DNA of 14,876 bases from Pedosphaera sp. GTDB taxonomy: Bacteria; Verrucomicrobiota; Verrucomicrobiia; Limisphaerales; UBA9464. A model generated the notes under the pieces. It had not been told where the DNA came from. It saw nothing but the letters and a program-made list of their open reading frames with translations, and did not search any database. Numbering within the stretch: the stretch's first letter is position 1; every line of letters begins with the position of its first letter. Positions 1 through 8,253 of this stretch are shown here, in pieces. The position numbers were made by a program, and so were the translations under genes. Location: NCBI GenBank assembly GCA_009695405.1, contig SIAZ01000064.1, positions 1-14,876 of the forward strand, read 5' to 3'.

Positions 1-233
1 CACACGATCACACACTCCTTGTTGAAGACGTTCAGATGCCTCCACTGCATCGGCTCGACATGATCGTGGCAGACCACCGGCGTGCCAGCCCGTACACTTT
101 CCTCCGGCCACAACTCCAGCGTCTCCTCCACCTTCAACAGGAAGGTGGAGGACTCCGGCTCAAACCGCGCCTCCACCACTCGCCATGCCTTGCCAAGCCC
201 GAGCAACTGTCCAAAGGTCTGTTCCGGTGTCAT
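1..233 (-). CDS. ISL3-family transposase, N-terminal fragment (continues beyond window)
   Basis: On the minus strand an ATG at 233-231 opens a frame of 77 codons that stays open to the edge. It reads MTPEQTFGQLLGLGKAW at the start, then a V-E-A-R-F...L-L-K-V-E-E segment, then a V-C-H-D-H...M-Q-W-R-H-L-N-V-F-N-K-E-C segment. The pattern of a D-H a few residues before W-R-H-L-(D/N) followed by an aromatic strand matches the N-terminal zinc-binding and helix-turn-helix region of ISL3 transposases. In the classical family the zinc finger has CxxC pairs; only one cysteine is visible before D-H here, so the finger may be degenerate. An in-frame stop lies just upstream of the chosen ATG, and a GGAGG sits 13 nt before it, rather far for a ribosome site. 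The DDE catalytic domain would lie outside the window. Confidence 0.68.
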   Translation of the reverse strand, partial: MTPEQTFGQLLGLGKAWRVVEARFEPESSTFLLKVEETLELWPEESVRAGTPVVCHDHVEPMQWRHLNVFNKECVIV

Positions 234-294
234 CGCTCGGCATCATCCTCCAGCTGTCAAGCCCCCCCGGTTTCACTGGAAATAGCGAGGAACC
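1..294 (-). mobile_element. Partial ISL3-family insertion sequence (5' end of the transposase side)
   Basis: The left edge carries the N-terminal part of an ISL3-type transposase reading off the window. Upstream of it on the minus strand is a C/G-rich tract (261-270), then a segment read inward as GGTTCCTCGCTATTTCC from position 294, which could be the terminal inverted repeat. The adjoining 8 bp at 295-302 (ATTTAATG) are AT-rich, as expected for the 8-bp target duplications of this family. The other end lies outside the window, so neither the inverted repeat nor the duplication can be confirmed. The outer boundary at 294 is an inference; the presence of the transposase is much better supported. 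Confidence 0.42.
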
Positions 295-463
295 ATTTAA
301 TGCGAGAGACACCCCTCAAAATGAGAATTAACTAAATTCTTACCTCTCACGTCGAAATTAAAAGAGCGAGTTAATTCATCTGAATTCCGAATTTACTCAG
401 GCTCATCTCAATGACTCGTGAATCCTCAGGCTCTCATTCCTAGATGATATCGAGTGGCCTCGG
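295..463. other. Gene-free AT-rich stretch between IS end and operon 3' end
   Basis: No convincing reading frame. The segment is AT-rich and contains a short imperfect palindrome at 324-340 (AGAATT, 5-nt loop, AATTCT) and a repeated CTCAGGCTC (398-406 and 428-436). No GC-rich hairpin followed by a T-run is seen after the last operon gene on the minus strand, so the operon terminator is not identifiable; the insertion of the IS may have separated it. Confidence 0.4.
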
Positions 464-1639
464 TCACCTCGGTGCAGGCTTGGGCTCCAAGGTGATCACC
501 AAAGCATTACCCGTGGGACGTTCCGCCCGTTCACTGGGATTATTAAGCACTTGTCCCAACACCCACAAAGTCGAAGATCCACCACCGTCTAAGTTCATGG
601 CCTCGGTACAACCCAAATCTAAAAGATACCGCGTCAACTCGGATAAGGTCATCCCTACAGAAACCGAAGGTTGACGTCCATCTACCTGCATCAAGAAAAG
701 CATTTCTTTATTCCAACCAATAGCACTCCGCGGATGCCGTACTTCACCACTTGCTAACTCTGTTGAGAGCCCGCCACGAATCAGTGCAGGCCCCCCTCCA
801 ATGGCGGTCCGTGCACCCTTCAAATTAGGAAGAGTCGATGAATCGATCATCAAAGTACTGCCCACCCTTAGTTGCTTATCCTCGGCCCGCAGATTGGAGG
901 GAAGAACCAAGAGCATTCGTCCCTTTGCAATGCGGGATCTCCCGCCTAGCCCCACTTCGACCACCCGAAAACCGCGCCTCTCCCCCACCCTTAGCCCCTC
1001 CACTTCTGGGTCTAGTGTCTCCAGTACAATTTCCGAGTCTGAGGAACGCTGCTTCACCCCAACTGACTCCTCTGTATACAAGACCGCCCGATCCTCGCGT
1101 TCCTCATTCAAACCAAGGGGTGTTTGCGATCCATCCGGCCAAACCGCGGCCAAAAGGGAGATAACGTTGGTCATATGGAACGAACCGTCCGGCTCAACCC
1201 AGAAACAACTTTTCTCTGAGGGCATCGACACCAATCGTCCTTCAAAGATACACAGTCCTTCCGGGTCACCCACCCATGCCCCAGAGCGCACAAAGTAGTC
1301 ACCGTTAATGGCTGCAACTGGGCGCCCCCGCGACCTAGGAAAGCGGCGCACTTGTTCCGACACTGGACTTGCACCCAAAGCGTTCGCACCACCGAGGGTT
1401 ACATGCAACTGCAGGTCGGCCCGAGAGCGGCGAATACGCACCATATGAATCGCCCACGGACCCTCTGGGCGGTCGTCCTGAAGATAGGCAAACGCAGCGC
1501 CGAACCGATGTCTCAGAAGGGTATTAGTTGTTTGGGCGGACAAACTCAGCGACACGAGTAATAGAAAAAAAAGTAAATACCCCGAGCAAATACCGGCACC
1601 TCTGTGCGTCGGAGAATTTGAAAAGCCACGCGTCTCCAT
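464..1639 (-). CDS. Exported phosphodiester glycosidase domain protein (NAGPA fold), second copy
   Basis: A 391-residue protein with an N-terminal signal-like segment (hydrophobic residues about 21-34, followed by SAQTT), so probably exported. The rest matches the phosphodiester glycosidase/NAGPA domain (PF09992), named for the enzyme that uncovers mannose-6-phosphate by removing GlcNAc from a phosphodiester. Hallmarks visible: INGDYF (111-116), IGGGPALI (280-287), RHPRSAIG (301-308), VDGR (319-322), a TLSEL helix, and the NLDGGGSSTLW core (349-359). Bacterial members act on periplasmic or surface glycans; the substrate here is unknown. Its ATG overlaps the stop of the upstream paralogue as TAATG, and no ribosome site is seen, so translation is probably coupled. 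It is the last gene of the operon. It shares the whole domain plan with the preceding gene: 41 of 65 residues are identical by eye across the segment starting at the RSA(I/L)GW motif. Confidence 0.82.
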   Translation of the reverse strand: METRGFSNSPTHRGAGICSGYLLFFLLLVSLSLSAQTTNTLLRHRFGAAFAYLQDDRPEGPWAIHMVRIRRSRADLQLHVTLGGANALGASPVSEQVRRFPRSRGRPVAAINGDYFVRSGAWVGDPEGLCIFEGRLVSMPSEKSCFWVEPDGSFHMTNVISLLAAVWPDGSQTPLGLNEEREDRAVLYTEESVGVKQRSSDSEIVLETLDPEVEGLRVGERRGFRVVEVGLGGRSRIAKGRMLLVLPSNLRAEDKQLRVGSTLMIDSSTLPNLKGARTAIGGGPALIRGGLSTELASGEVRHPRSAIGWNKEMLFLMQVDGRQPSVSVGMTLSELTRYLLDLGCTEAMNLDGGGSSTLWVLGQVLNNPSERAERPTGNALVITLEPKPAPR

Positions 1640-2787
1640 TAAAATCGTTCGGTTTTCTGCTCTGTTGCCGACTTAGGTTGAGCCCTTTCCACAACCATAA
1701 GACTGGTTGCGGTCTGGCGTTCGTGACCGTAACAGGGACTATTTAAAATACGATTGCCAAGGAGCAGTTCCGTAGAACCGCCTCCGTCCAAGTTCATCGC
1801 CTCAGTACAACCCAATCCCTGAAAATAACCGGCTAACTCTGGTAAGGTCATTCCCACGGATAAACCTGGCTGCCGCCCATCCACCACAACTAGAAACCAA
1901 TACGACGGATTCCACCCCAGAGCCGATCGTGGATGACGCTCTCTCGATTTCACCGCACGCATCGCCGTCGGTTGGCCCCCCGACAACAAAGCAGGTCCGC
2001 CCCCTAGAGCCGTCGTGACTCCGAGGAGAGAGGGATTTGTTGCGGTTGAAAGACGCACCTTGGCACCCGACTTGATCGCAGGCGCCAAAGAAGCGGAGGG
2101 TAGTAGCAGAAGTTGTTGCGCAGTAGGCCCTTCGACACTCGCCTCCATCCGGCCCAGCACCACACCAGTGAAAACCCCGCCGAGCTTCAACGGCAACCAC
2201 ACACTGGAATCTACCGATAGAATCCAACCTCTTCGAGAATCTCCCCTTAACGCCCCAGTCGCCGCCGTGCTGCAGACCACCGTCTCCGAGCCGTCATAGT
2301 CGGCGTTCAAGACAAAGGTATCCAAAGCTTCAGCACCCACACGAACAGTAAAAAGGGAGCGAACCATTCCAATCCTAGGGAGTCCATTCGTGTCCATCCA
2401 AAAGCAGTCTCGTTCAATCGGACTGCTAACCAACTGACCTTCGAACACAAACAACCCACGCGGATCGCCGGGCATTGGATCATTTTCGGTGGCATAAAAA
2501 TCACCATTAATCGCGGCGACTACCCTACCTGCAGATTTAGGAATAAGAGCAATTTGTTCACTCAAGGTATTAAGACCGATGCGGTCACGAAAGCCGAGTG
2601 AGGGCAAAAACCGAAATTCTGCATGATCCCGATTGATACGTACGACATGAACCGACCAAGGCTCATTGAAAGTGTCATGCGCCTCGGCTACACCGGGGCG
2701 AACGATCTTAAACTCTGTGGCCTCAACGACCTCAAGCACACCAGAGATAAATCCGAGAATAAAAACAAATCCCTTCGCCCACTTCAT
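1639..2787 (-). CDS. Exported phosphodiester glycosidase domain protein (NAGPA fold), first copy
   Basis: The start chosen is the ATG at 2787, giving 382 residues; the frame extends 23 codons further into the upstream gene, but only the 2787 start places a signal peptide (MKWAKGFVFILGFISG) at the N-terminus. That ATG overlaps the upstream stop as ATGA and is preceded by GGAAGGGG at good spacing, one of the few clear ribosome sites in the window. Domain hallmarks of PF09992 follow: AINGDFY (92-98), LGGGPALL (261-268), RHPRSALG (284-291), VDGRQP (302-307) and NLDGGGSTELL (332-342). Family role: hydrolysis of glycosyl-phosphodiester or related linkages in glycans outside the cytoplasm; the substrate is not readable from sequence. 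With the following gene it forms a tandem pair, probably an old duplication because the middle regions differ strongly. The link to the VWA/MoxR genes is through tight co-transcription. Confidence 0.83.
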   Translation of the reverse strand: MKWAKGFVFILGFISGVLEVVEATEFKIVRPGVAEAHDTFNEPWSVHVVRINRDHAEFRFLPSLGFRDRIGLNTLSEQIALIPKSAGRVVAAINGDFYATENDPMPGDPRGLFVFEGQLVSSPIERDCFWMDTNGLPRIGMVRSLFTVRVGAEALDTFVLNADYDGSETVVCSTAATGALRGDSRRGWILSVDSSVWLPLKLGGVFTGVVLGRMEASVEGPTAQQLLLLPSASLAPAIKSGAKVRLSTATNPSLLGVTTALGGGPALLSGGQPTAMRAVKSRERHPRSALGWNPSYWFLVVVDGRQPGLSVGMTLPELAGYFQGLGCTEAMNLDGGGSTELLLGNRILNSPCYGHERQTATSLMVVERAQPKSATEQKTERF

Positions 2788-5102
2788 GCCAACCCCTTCC
2801 AGCGCCGAAGACTCCATTCCAAAGTCAACAAACCGAGAATCAGTCCTAAAATCCAAGGCTTATCCCAAAGCGGCTTCCGATCAAACTCCACCGTGGGTGC
2901 TGGGATATTTTTCCATAATGCTTTCAATCCAACGGCCTCAGTATCCGTCAATTGATGAGCCACTCCGCCGCCAGCCGCAGCAATGCTTTCCACCAAAACG
3001 GGGAGTGCCCGCAAATCAACCATTTCTCGGTCGACCGTCTCTCCGACCAATAATTGTCGATCTTCTCCCAAGATGTTGGTTTTGCCTTCGGCAACGGCGG
3101 TCACAATGAAGGCTCCCACTTGACGGAGCGGTATCTGCCCTTGATAAGCGCGCGTTGCCGGGTCGTAGCGAGCGGTAGCCACAGCATTGCTGGAGATCCC
3201 ATCGCCCAAATAAAAGGTGACAGTAGCACCCGCAACATCACCCAAGGAAATGTCTCGAACTTTGACCGAAGCCGCAATCGTATCACCGGGTGCTGCATAG
3301 CCCGTGACTAATTCTAAAATAACCGGTTGATTCGTTTTAGTACTGCGACCCGCGGCCAACCACCGGACGGCGTTCACCCAGAAACCTCGATAATACCGAG
3401 AATCACAATTCTCTTCACTGAGCCCCCAATTCTTGTTGATTGGTTCGCCCCACAAAGTCTCAAAGTCCTCCCCCCAAGACCGCGTTGTATCCGAGGTAAA
3501 AGCCATACTCCGACCTCGTCCCACCTCCTGTACCGCCAAGACGACCGTCCCAACGCCACCGGTAAAAGGTTCGTCGGTGCTGGCCAGAAGAGTTGCTCCA
3601 GGTTTCACTCGTTCCATTCGATTTAATCCCTTCAACGTTGGAAATTTCTCTCCCCAAATCTTCGCTGTCTCAACTCGATTCGCTCCAAAAGCAACGAGGG
3701 GATGTGTCAACGCGGCGCGTGGTACTTTCACCCGAAATTCGGTGCGATCAGAATCGTAAGCCCCTTCCATCGCCACCGGAATAATCCGATCGAGTACGGT
3801 CTTATGATAACCACCACGACCAAAAGCAGAGTTACCACCAATCATCACAAAACCGCCTCCAAATTCTTCAACCAACCGGGCCATATTGGTCAATTGATCG
3901 CCGGAAAAGGATTCCCTCTTAATATCACTATGGATAACGACATCATATTCGAGCAGTCCTTGGAGCGTCTTGGGAAATCCTCGGGTTGGATGCTCTACCG
4001 GATAGATCCGTTCGCCTGTTTGTTGATCCACATTTACGGTATTTAAGTATTGGCCGTTACCACCAAATTGACGGTAGAGGGTGGTCACTTTAATCCCTGG
4101 ATCCGACTGCAACGCATCTTTCAAATACTTCCATTCAGGCTTGGGGCTCGCATTATTTTGAGGCGTCCCTTCCATGTAGAGAACCCGCAAAGTGGGATCA
4201 GTGACTTCCAACCCAAATTGACGGCGATTATTCGATGCCAACCACTCTCCTTCCAACGGCAAAATGGCTACTTCATAAATTTGAAATCCTCTTCCTCGAG
4301 GAGTGAAATCGATTTCCGTCCGCTGTGAAGGTCCAGTCAAGATCACCTTCTGACTTGCCAAAACATCCTTCTCCCGTCGCACCACTACGACCACCGATCG
4401 CCCCTCAAACCCTGGCGATCGAAGGGTCACCGCCAACCGGGTGGGCGCTTCATTAGGAACCGCTCGCTTCACTTGTACATTTTCCACGATCACATCGCGC
4501 ATCTCATTGGTCGTTCCTGTCAGTAGGGTGTGAACAGCTAGACCACGTCGTTGTAAACGTCGCGCCGTTACCTCCGGAAGACCGGAAGCCGTTTCAATGC
4601 CGTCGCTTACCAAAATCACGCCGGTCAAAGGTAAATCACCGGGTGCCGACAGCATCGATTCTAATGCACCCGCCAATGCGCTGGAAGACCCTGTCGCGGC
4701 TAGGGCAATCCCATTCGTTTCTAAAGTCACCCTATCGCTGAATCCATAGCTCAATAAATCCACGTCTGCGGGTTTAACGGCCTCAATGTTTTTAGCAATC
4801 CAAGCGCGGCCTGCCCCCAAACGACCGCCGGCAACATCCAAAGTAGCCATACTCTTCGAAGTATCGAATAACACAGCCAAACGAGACTTATGATGCTGAG
4901 TGAACTTCTCCACCCACTGTGGATCGAGAAGACAGATAACCAGTGTACCAACCACGGTAGATCGAAGCAAAGTCGCCACGACTTGCGGCCATCCGCCAGT
5001 GCGCCCTTTACCAGTGGCGTAACTGGCAATAATCAGGACCAGAGCGGCCACTCCACCCGCAGCAATCCAGCGGAGATCGGGTAGGTAAGTGAATTGAGTC
5101 AT
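2784..5102 (-). CDS. Membrane-anchored VWA protein with glutamine-amidotransferase-like domain
   Basis: A 772-residue protein. Two N-terminal membrane helices (about 12-28 and 42-59) precede a von Willebrand A domain with a metal-ion adhesion site: DTSKSM at 80-85, a serine-rich segment SSSALAGAL near 139-147 in the place of the second metal loop, and VSDGIE at 165-170. An Ig-like stretch follows (about 200-300), then a class I amidotransferase-like Rossmann region (about 305-560; LRVLYMEG, YDVVIHSD, GGGFVMIGG). In that region the position after the GG turn reads N-S-A-F, with no nucleophilic cysteine, so amidotransferase catalysis is not expected. A further Ig-like region and one C-terminal helix (about 750-765) end the protein. 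This is the architecture commonly annotated as 'glutamine amidotransferase' or BatA-like VWA membrane protein in planctomycetes and verrucomicrobia. It starts 40 nt after the DUF4175-like gene and overlaps the next gene by 4 nt. Confidence 0.82.
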   Translation of the reverse strand: MTQFTYLPDLRWIAAGGVAALVLIIASYATGKGRTGGWPQVVATLLRSTVVGTLVICLLDPQWVEKFTQHHKSRLAVLFDTSKSMATLDVAGGRLGAGRAWIAKNIEAVKPADVDLLSYGFSDRVTLETNGIALAATGSSSALAGALESMLSAPGDLPLTGVILVSDGIETASGLPEVTARRLQRRGLAVHTLLTGTTNEMRDVIVENVQVKRAVPNEAPTRLAVTLRSPGFEGRSVVVVVRREKDVLASQKVILTGPSQRTEIDFTPRGRGFQIYEVAILPLEGEWLASNNRRQFGLEVTDPTLRVLYMEGTPQNNASPKPEWKYLKDALQSDPGIKVTTLYRQFGGNGQYLNTVNVDQQTGERIYPVEHPTRGFPKTLQGLLEYDVVIHSDIKRESFSGDQLTNMARLVEEFGGGFVMIGGNSAFGRGGYHKTVLDRIIPVAMEGAYDSDRTEFRVKVPRAALTHPLVAFGANRVETAKIWGEKFPTLKGLNRMERVKPGATLLASTDEPFTGGVGTVVLAVQEVGRGRSMAFTSDTTRSWGEDFETLWGEPINKNWGLSEENCDSRYYRGFWVNAVRWLAAGRSTKTNQPVILELVTGYAAPGDTIAASVKVRDISLGDVAGATVTFYLGDGISSNAVATARYDPATRAYQGQIPLRQVGAFIVTAVAEGKTNILGEDRQLLVGETVDREMVDLRALPVLVESIAAAGGGVAHQLTDTEAVGLKALWKNIPAPTVEFDRKPLWDKPWILGLILGLLTLEWSLRRWKGLA

Positions 5103-5142
5103 CGTGACATTTCGGCGTTCTATCGGGCTTTTCTACTTCGAA

Positions 5143-7824
5143 TCATTCGGCTCGTGTCAATCGCTTAAAATACTCACTGATCTGACCTTCGAATTTCTTG
5201 GGGGCTTCCTCAGCGGAAACATCAGACAGGAGCGGCTTGCCAGAAATCACCCTCTCCAAAAGGTCAGCGGCCGAACTCAATCCTGCAGCACCTGAGGCAC
5301 TTGAAGCACCGGCCCCATCTTTATTGCCTTCCTCCAGTGCCTGCGCCGCCGCGTCAACTTGACGCGAGGCTTCATCTAAACGTTTCCCCGCTGCCTGCCC
5401 CGGCTTCGAATCCTTAGCCACCAACTGTTTGACCTTTTCCCCCAGCTTCTTTGCTTTTTCGCCCAACTGCTTTTCCGCAGCCGCAAGTCGGCCTCCGCCC
5501 GGTTGGCTTCCCCCTTTTCCGGTGCCTTCGCCCAGTTCCTTGCCCTGACCTTTTTCGCCGCCCTTACCGGGTTCTTTACCCTCACCTTTGTTGGGCTCTT
5601 TTCCTGCTTCTTTTCCAGCAGGCTCCCGTGGTTTAGCGCGTGAGGCCATTTCTTTCAGCCGCGCAGCCTCCTTCGCTTGCTTTGAATCCTTGGCTACTTC
5701 CGATTCCTTGCTCGGCTCCATCGCCGGATTCTTTGGCTTCCCTTTCCCTTCACCTTGGCCTTCTCCTTGCCCCTCCCCTTCCCCTTCAATTTTAGAAGCA
5801 ATCTCACCTTGGGCCTTTGCTAATTCACGCGCCTCCGTCAAAGCTTCTTTCAGCTCTTTCAAATTGGGAATTTCCTCCGACTTCTTTTTTAACTCTTCCA
5901 ACACGACACTCACTGGTTCTTTGGCCGCGGGTTCGGGTGTTTGTTCAGGCTTGTTTGCACCCAACTCCATCGGTCGTGTAGGAAGATTCTTCAATTGCGG
6001 CATTGCCTTGATAGCCTCGTAAAGGTGAGCCAAAGCTTTCTCTTCCCTCGGCAGGGCTTCCCCTTGGCTGAGTCGCGTCAATGACTTCGCTGCTTGGCCC
6101 ATTTCTTCCACCGCTGCTTCAATCGCACCCTGTGCGACAAAGGGTGCTCCGGCCTCTTCCAATTTCTGCCGATACATTTCAGCAAATTCGCGAGCATCTC
6201 GCTGCCTTTGGGCTAATTCAGCAAAAACAGGAGGGGCCGCATTGGTGGGCAGCGAGGTTGTGTCAGCCACAATCCCCTTTTGAATCGCTAACAGATTCAA
6301 CTTCTGTGAGGGCGGCCCTTTTCGCTTTGATGCCGGTGGCGAGGTGGGATTCGCAATTTCAATAAAGTAGGTTGGCGACCTTCCAATACCCGGGCCGTCA
6401 AAATCATTGTTGTCACGGGCTTCGGCATAATAAGCCAATACATCAAAGGGCCGAAGTTTCATTCCCTCCAAACGCAAAACCGCTGCTGCCAATGTTTCTC
6501 CGTCTTTTACATGGCGATCGCGCACTTCCAAAGTCGTGTTCGATTCATCCAACTTATGATAAATAATCCGAAGACTGGCGATGCCAAAATCATCAGTTGC
6601 CTTCACCGTTAGTGGCACTTTTTCAGTGGGTTCAGCTCGAATGTCTTCGCCGGGTTCGGTGATGTCCACCTTCGGAGGTTGATCTGGCAACGCTCGAATA
6701 CGGAACAGGCTACGGTCGATCCCAGGCCGCCCTTTTAAATCGGTCAAAGCATACTCATAGGCAGTGTCGTTGGTCAGGGTCAACTGAGCCGTCCAAAAAT
6801 TAGATCCCGCCAAACTTAATAATATCTCAGCGCCATTGGTGAATCGCAACGATGCACTGCCCAATGGGACGTTTCCTTCCATACGAAAGAGCGCGCGCGT
6901 TCCTCGAATGATAGTGATATCGCCCATCGCTTGTTCTGTCGGCCCAATTCGTGTGTAAGTGGGTGGTGTTAAACCGATCGTCGCCGTCTGAACCTTTGCC
7001 GGAATAAAAGCCTCCAAGGTATACTCAGGTGACACCGCATCCCCAGCAATCACTCGGTAGGTCCCAGACAGTGCCACTTCCAAATGATGCACTGCGGTTA
7101 AATTACTCAAGACTGTTATGGGCACCCGAGTCCATAAATTCGACCCCTTGATCCGCCATTGGAACACGACCAAATTGGGTGCTCGTCCGGAAAACTTACT
7201 AGAAATAGAAAGTGAACTTCCCACCGGAAATTCACCCCCTTGCGGCGAAACTTTGACCTCGGTAAAGGTGGCACTAGTCCAAGGCACCAAGGCTCGAAGA
7301 AAAGCCTTGCCGGAAGAGGGCGCGAAGAGAAGAAAAACGACGAATCCAACAAAGACGCCCCCGCCCCCTAGAAAGGCAGGGATGAGAAATCGCTGGGTGT
7401 AAGGCGTTTGATTTCGTTCCAACGCCAAGGAAGCTCGAGCTTCCAAAGCTTCCGCTAAAAGGGTCTCGTAGCCCGCCGATGCCGTCTGTTGGCCCGATAA
7501 ATATTCTGCCGCCGTCGAGACTTCACAGCCCAAATCGCTGACTCGACCCTCAGCATCCAAAGCAACTTCCTTCAGTCCGGCCGATTGACCCAAAATGCGC
7601 GCGACGAACCTCACTGCACCGACCAAGAATCCACAAATCACAATTAGACCTAACCCCCGTATCCAAGGCGGCACGATGAGCCAATAATCGGTCAAAGCAA
7701 GGGTGAGCAACACCAATAGAACGCTTGAGCCTGCGGCAAGCCCAACACCAACTCGACGAGCAACGTCCTTACGATGAGCCGCGGCGGAAAGTGTGCGGCG
7801 AGCGTTATCAGCGGTGGAGTTCAT
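5143..7824 (-). CDS. Large DUF4175-like membrane protein with charged low-complexity tail
   Basis: About 893 residues from the ATG at 7824. The frame continues 6 codons upstream to a TTG at 7842 with a GTG next to it, but the ATG leaves a neat 4-nt gap after the previous stop. Numbering from the TTG frame start: hydrophobic helices at about 33-50, 60-80 and 152-174; then beta-rich, Ig-like segments (about 195-500) with a T-D-D-F-G...Y-H-K-L motif near 416-431 typical of DUF4175-type proteins of MoxR/VWA operons; then alpha-helical, coiled-coil-prone stretches (545-680 and 785-835) separated by glycine/glutamate/lysine-rich low complexity (687-704 and 741-785). The layout suggests a membrane anchor, an extracytoplasmic Ig stalk and a flexible charged tail, probably scaffolding for the VWA proteins on either side. 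No catalytic motif is seen. DUF4175 assignment is by architecture and context, not by a strong motif. Confidence 0.72.
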   Translation of the reverse strand: MNSTADNARRTLSAAAHRKDVARRVGVGLAAGSSVLLVLLTLALTDYWLIVPPWIRGLGLIVICGFLVGAVRFVARILGQSAGLKEVALDAEGRVSDLGCEVSTAAEYLSGQQTASAGYETLLAEALEARASLALERNQTPYTQRFLIPAFLGGGGVFVGFVVFLLFAPSSGKAFLRALVPWTSATFTEVKVSPQGGEFPVGSSLSISSKFSGRAPNLVVFQWRIKGSNLWTRVPITVLSNLTAVHHLEVALSGTYRVIAGDAVSPEYTLEAFIPAKVQTATIGLTPPTYTRIGPTEQAMGDITIIRGTRALFRMEGNVPLGSASLRFTNGAEILLSLAGSNFWTAQLTLTNDTAYEYALTDLKGRPGIDRSLFRIRALPDQPPKVDITEPGEDIRAEPTEKVPLTVKATDDFGIASLRIIYHKLDESNTTLEVRDRHVKDGETLAAAVLRLEGMKLRPFDVLAYYAEARDNNDFDGPGIGRSPTYFIEIANPTSPPASKRKGPPSQKLNLLAIQKGIVADTTSLPTNAAPPVFAELAQRQRDAREFAEMYRQKLEEAGAPFVAQGAIEAAVEEMGQAAKSLTRLSQGEALPREEKALAHLYEAIKAMPQLKNLPTRPMELGANKPEQTPEPAAKEPVSVVLEELKKKSEEIPNLKELKEALTEARELAKAQGEIASKIEGEGEGQGEGQGEGKGKPKNPAMEPSKESEVAKDSKQAKEAARLKEMASRAKPREPAGKEAGKEPNKGEGKEPGKGGEKGQGKELGEGTGKGGSQPGGGRLAAAEKQLGEKAKKLGEKVKQLVAKDSKPGQAAGKRLDEASRQVDAAAQALEEGNKDGAGASSASGAAGLSSAADLLERVISGKPLLSDVSAEEAPKKFEGQISEYFKRLTRAE
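5731..5784 (-). repeat. In-frame Gly-Glu/Gln/Lys low-complexity repeat
   Basis: Inside the DUF4175-like gene, residues 687-704 read as alternating glycine with E, Q or K (GEGEGQGEGQGEGKGKPK). At DNA level this is a run of related CCTTCx/CCTTGx hexamers on the plus strand. Such repeats can change length by slippage in steps of 6 bp, which would keep frame. A second, less regular Gly/Lys/Glu-rich region lies at 5488-5622 (residues 741-785). Confidence 0.75.
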
Positions 7825-7828
7825 AAGT

Positions 7829-8248
7829 TTAGACGGCACCAATTTCGGGATGAGATACGGATTTGGCTTCGACTTTTCGGGAACAAAAACGGGAGGAGTA
7901 AGATGCGGGGTAACCCAACGATTTCCAGAGCCAGCGTGCGATCACTAACGAGGTGCTACCAAAAAGCAGAGTTACCATCAGTTCAGGGAAATTGCGCCCC
8001 AGTGACCCCACACCATCGGCCCAAAGATTGACGATTGAAATGCTCACTAAAACCAATCCCACCAACGCCGATGGTAAAGCAGTCATGCCTCGTAAGAACG
8101 ACCGGAGCAAACCATTCATCGGCGACCTGAAAAAACGAACAGGCAGCCAGAAGATCAAGGAGACTATCAACCCACCCACGACCGGCACCAAGCAGATATC
8201 AAGCATCTGACTCACAGCAAAGGCCAAGGGTGGAAAGGGGTAGGGCAT
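7829..8248 (-). CDS. Small three-helix membrane protein of the MoxR/VWA operon, function unknown
   Basis: A 139-residue protein not recognised as a named family. Three hydrophobic helices are clear: about 17-35, 56-76 and 90-107, with arginine-rich loops (VRFFRS, LLRSFLRG) and a polar C-terminus of about 30 residues. The N-terminus MPYPFPPLAFA has no signal-peptide form. The start at 8248 lies 5 nt after the stop of the BatA-like gene, and its stop is 4 nt before the ATG of the DUF4175-like gene, so it is co-translated with both. That packing supports it being real and a structural partner of the two large membrane proteins. A later in-frame ATG (residue 15) could also serve but would widen the gap and cut into the first helix. 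No Shine-Dalgarno sequence is visible. Confidence 0.68.
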   Translation of the reverse strand: MPYPFPPLAFAVSQMLDICLVPVVGGLIVSLIFWLPVRFFRSPMNGLLRSFLRGMTALPSALVGLVLVSISIVNLWADGVGSLGRNFPELMVTLLFGSTSLVIARWLWKSLGYPASYSSRFCSRKVEAKSVSHPEIGAV

Positions 8249-8253
8249 CCGTC

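Noticed and set aside
36..335. 99-codon plus-strand frame at the left edge
   Set aside because: Antisense to the ISL3 transposase fragment, whose W-R-H-L motif explains this region.
324..340. AT-rich palindrome as an operon terminator
   Set aside because: Six weak A/T-dominated pairs with no T-run on the transcript side; too unstable for an intrinsic terminator.
801..1298. 165-codon plus-strand frame opposite the second glycosidase
   Set aside because: Shadow of a strong conserved coding frame; composition rich in P/S/R and no start context.
1802..2227. 141-codon minus-strand frame inside the first glycosidase gene
   Set aside because: Same strand but another frame of a gene with conserved motifs; cysteine/glycine-rich with no recognisable fold.
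2788..2856. Longer N-terminus for the first glycosidase
   Set aside because: It would put 23 residues before the signal peptide and overlap the upstream gene by over 70 nt; the 2787 start has a good ribosome site and ATGA overlap.
5731..5784. Repeat tract as a CRISPR or minisatellite locus
   Set aside because: It is an in-frame low-complexity coding tract without spacers.
7825..7842. TTG/GTG start for the DUF4175-like gene
   Set aside because: An ATG six codons later gives a 4-nt gap to the previous gene; the longer leader has no ribosome site. It remains possible.
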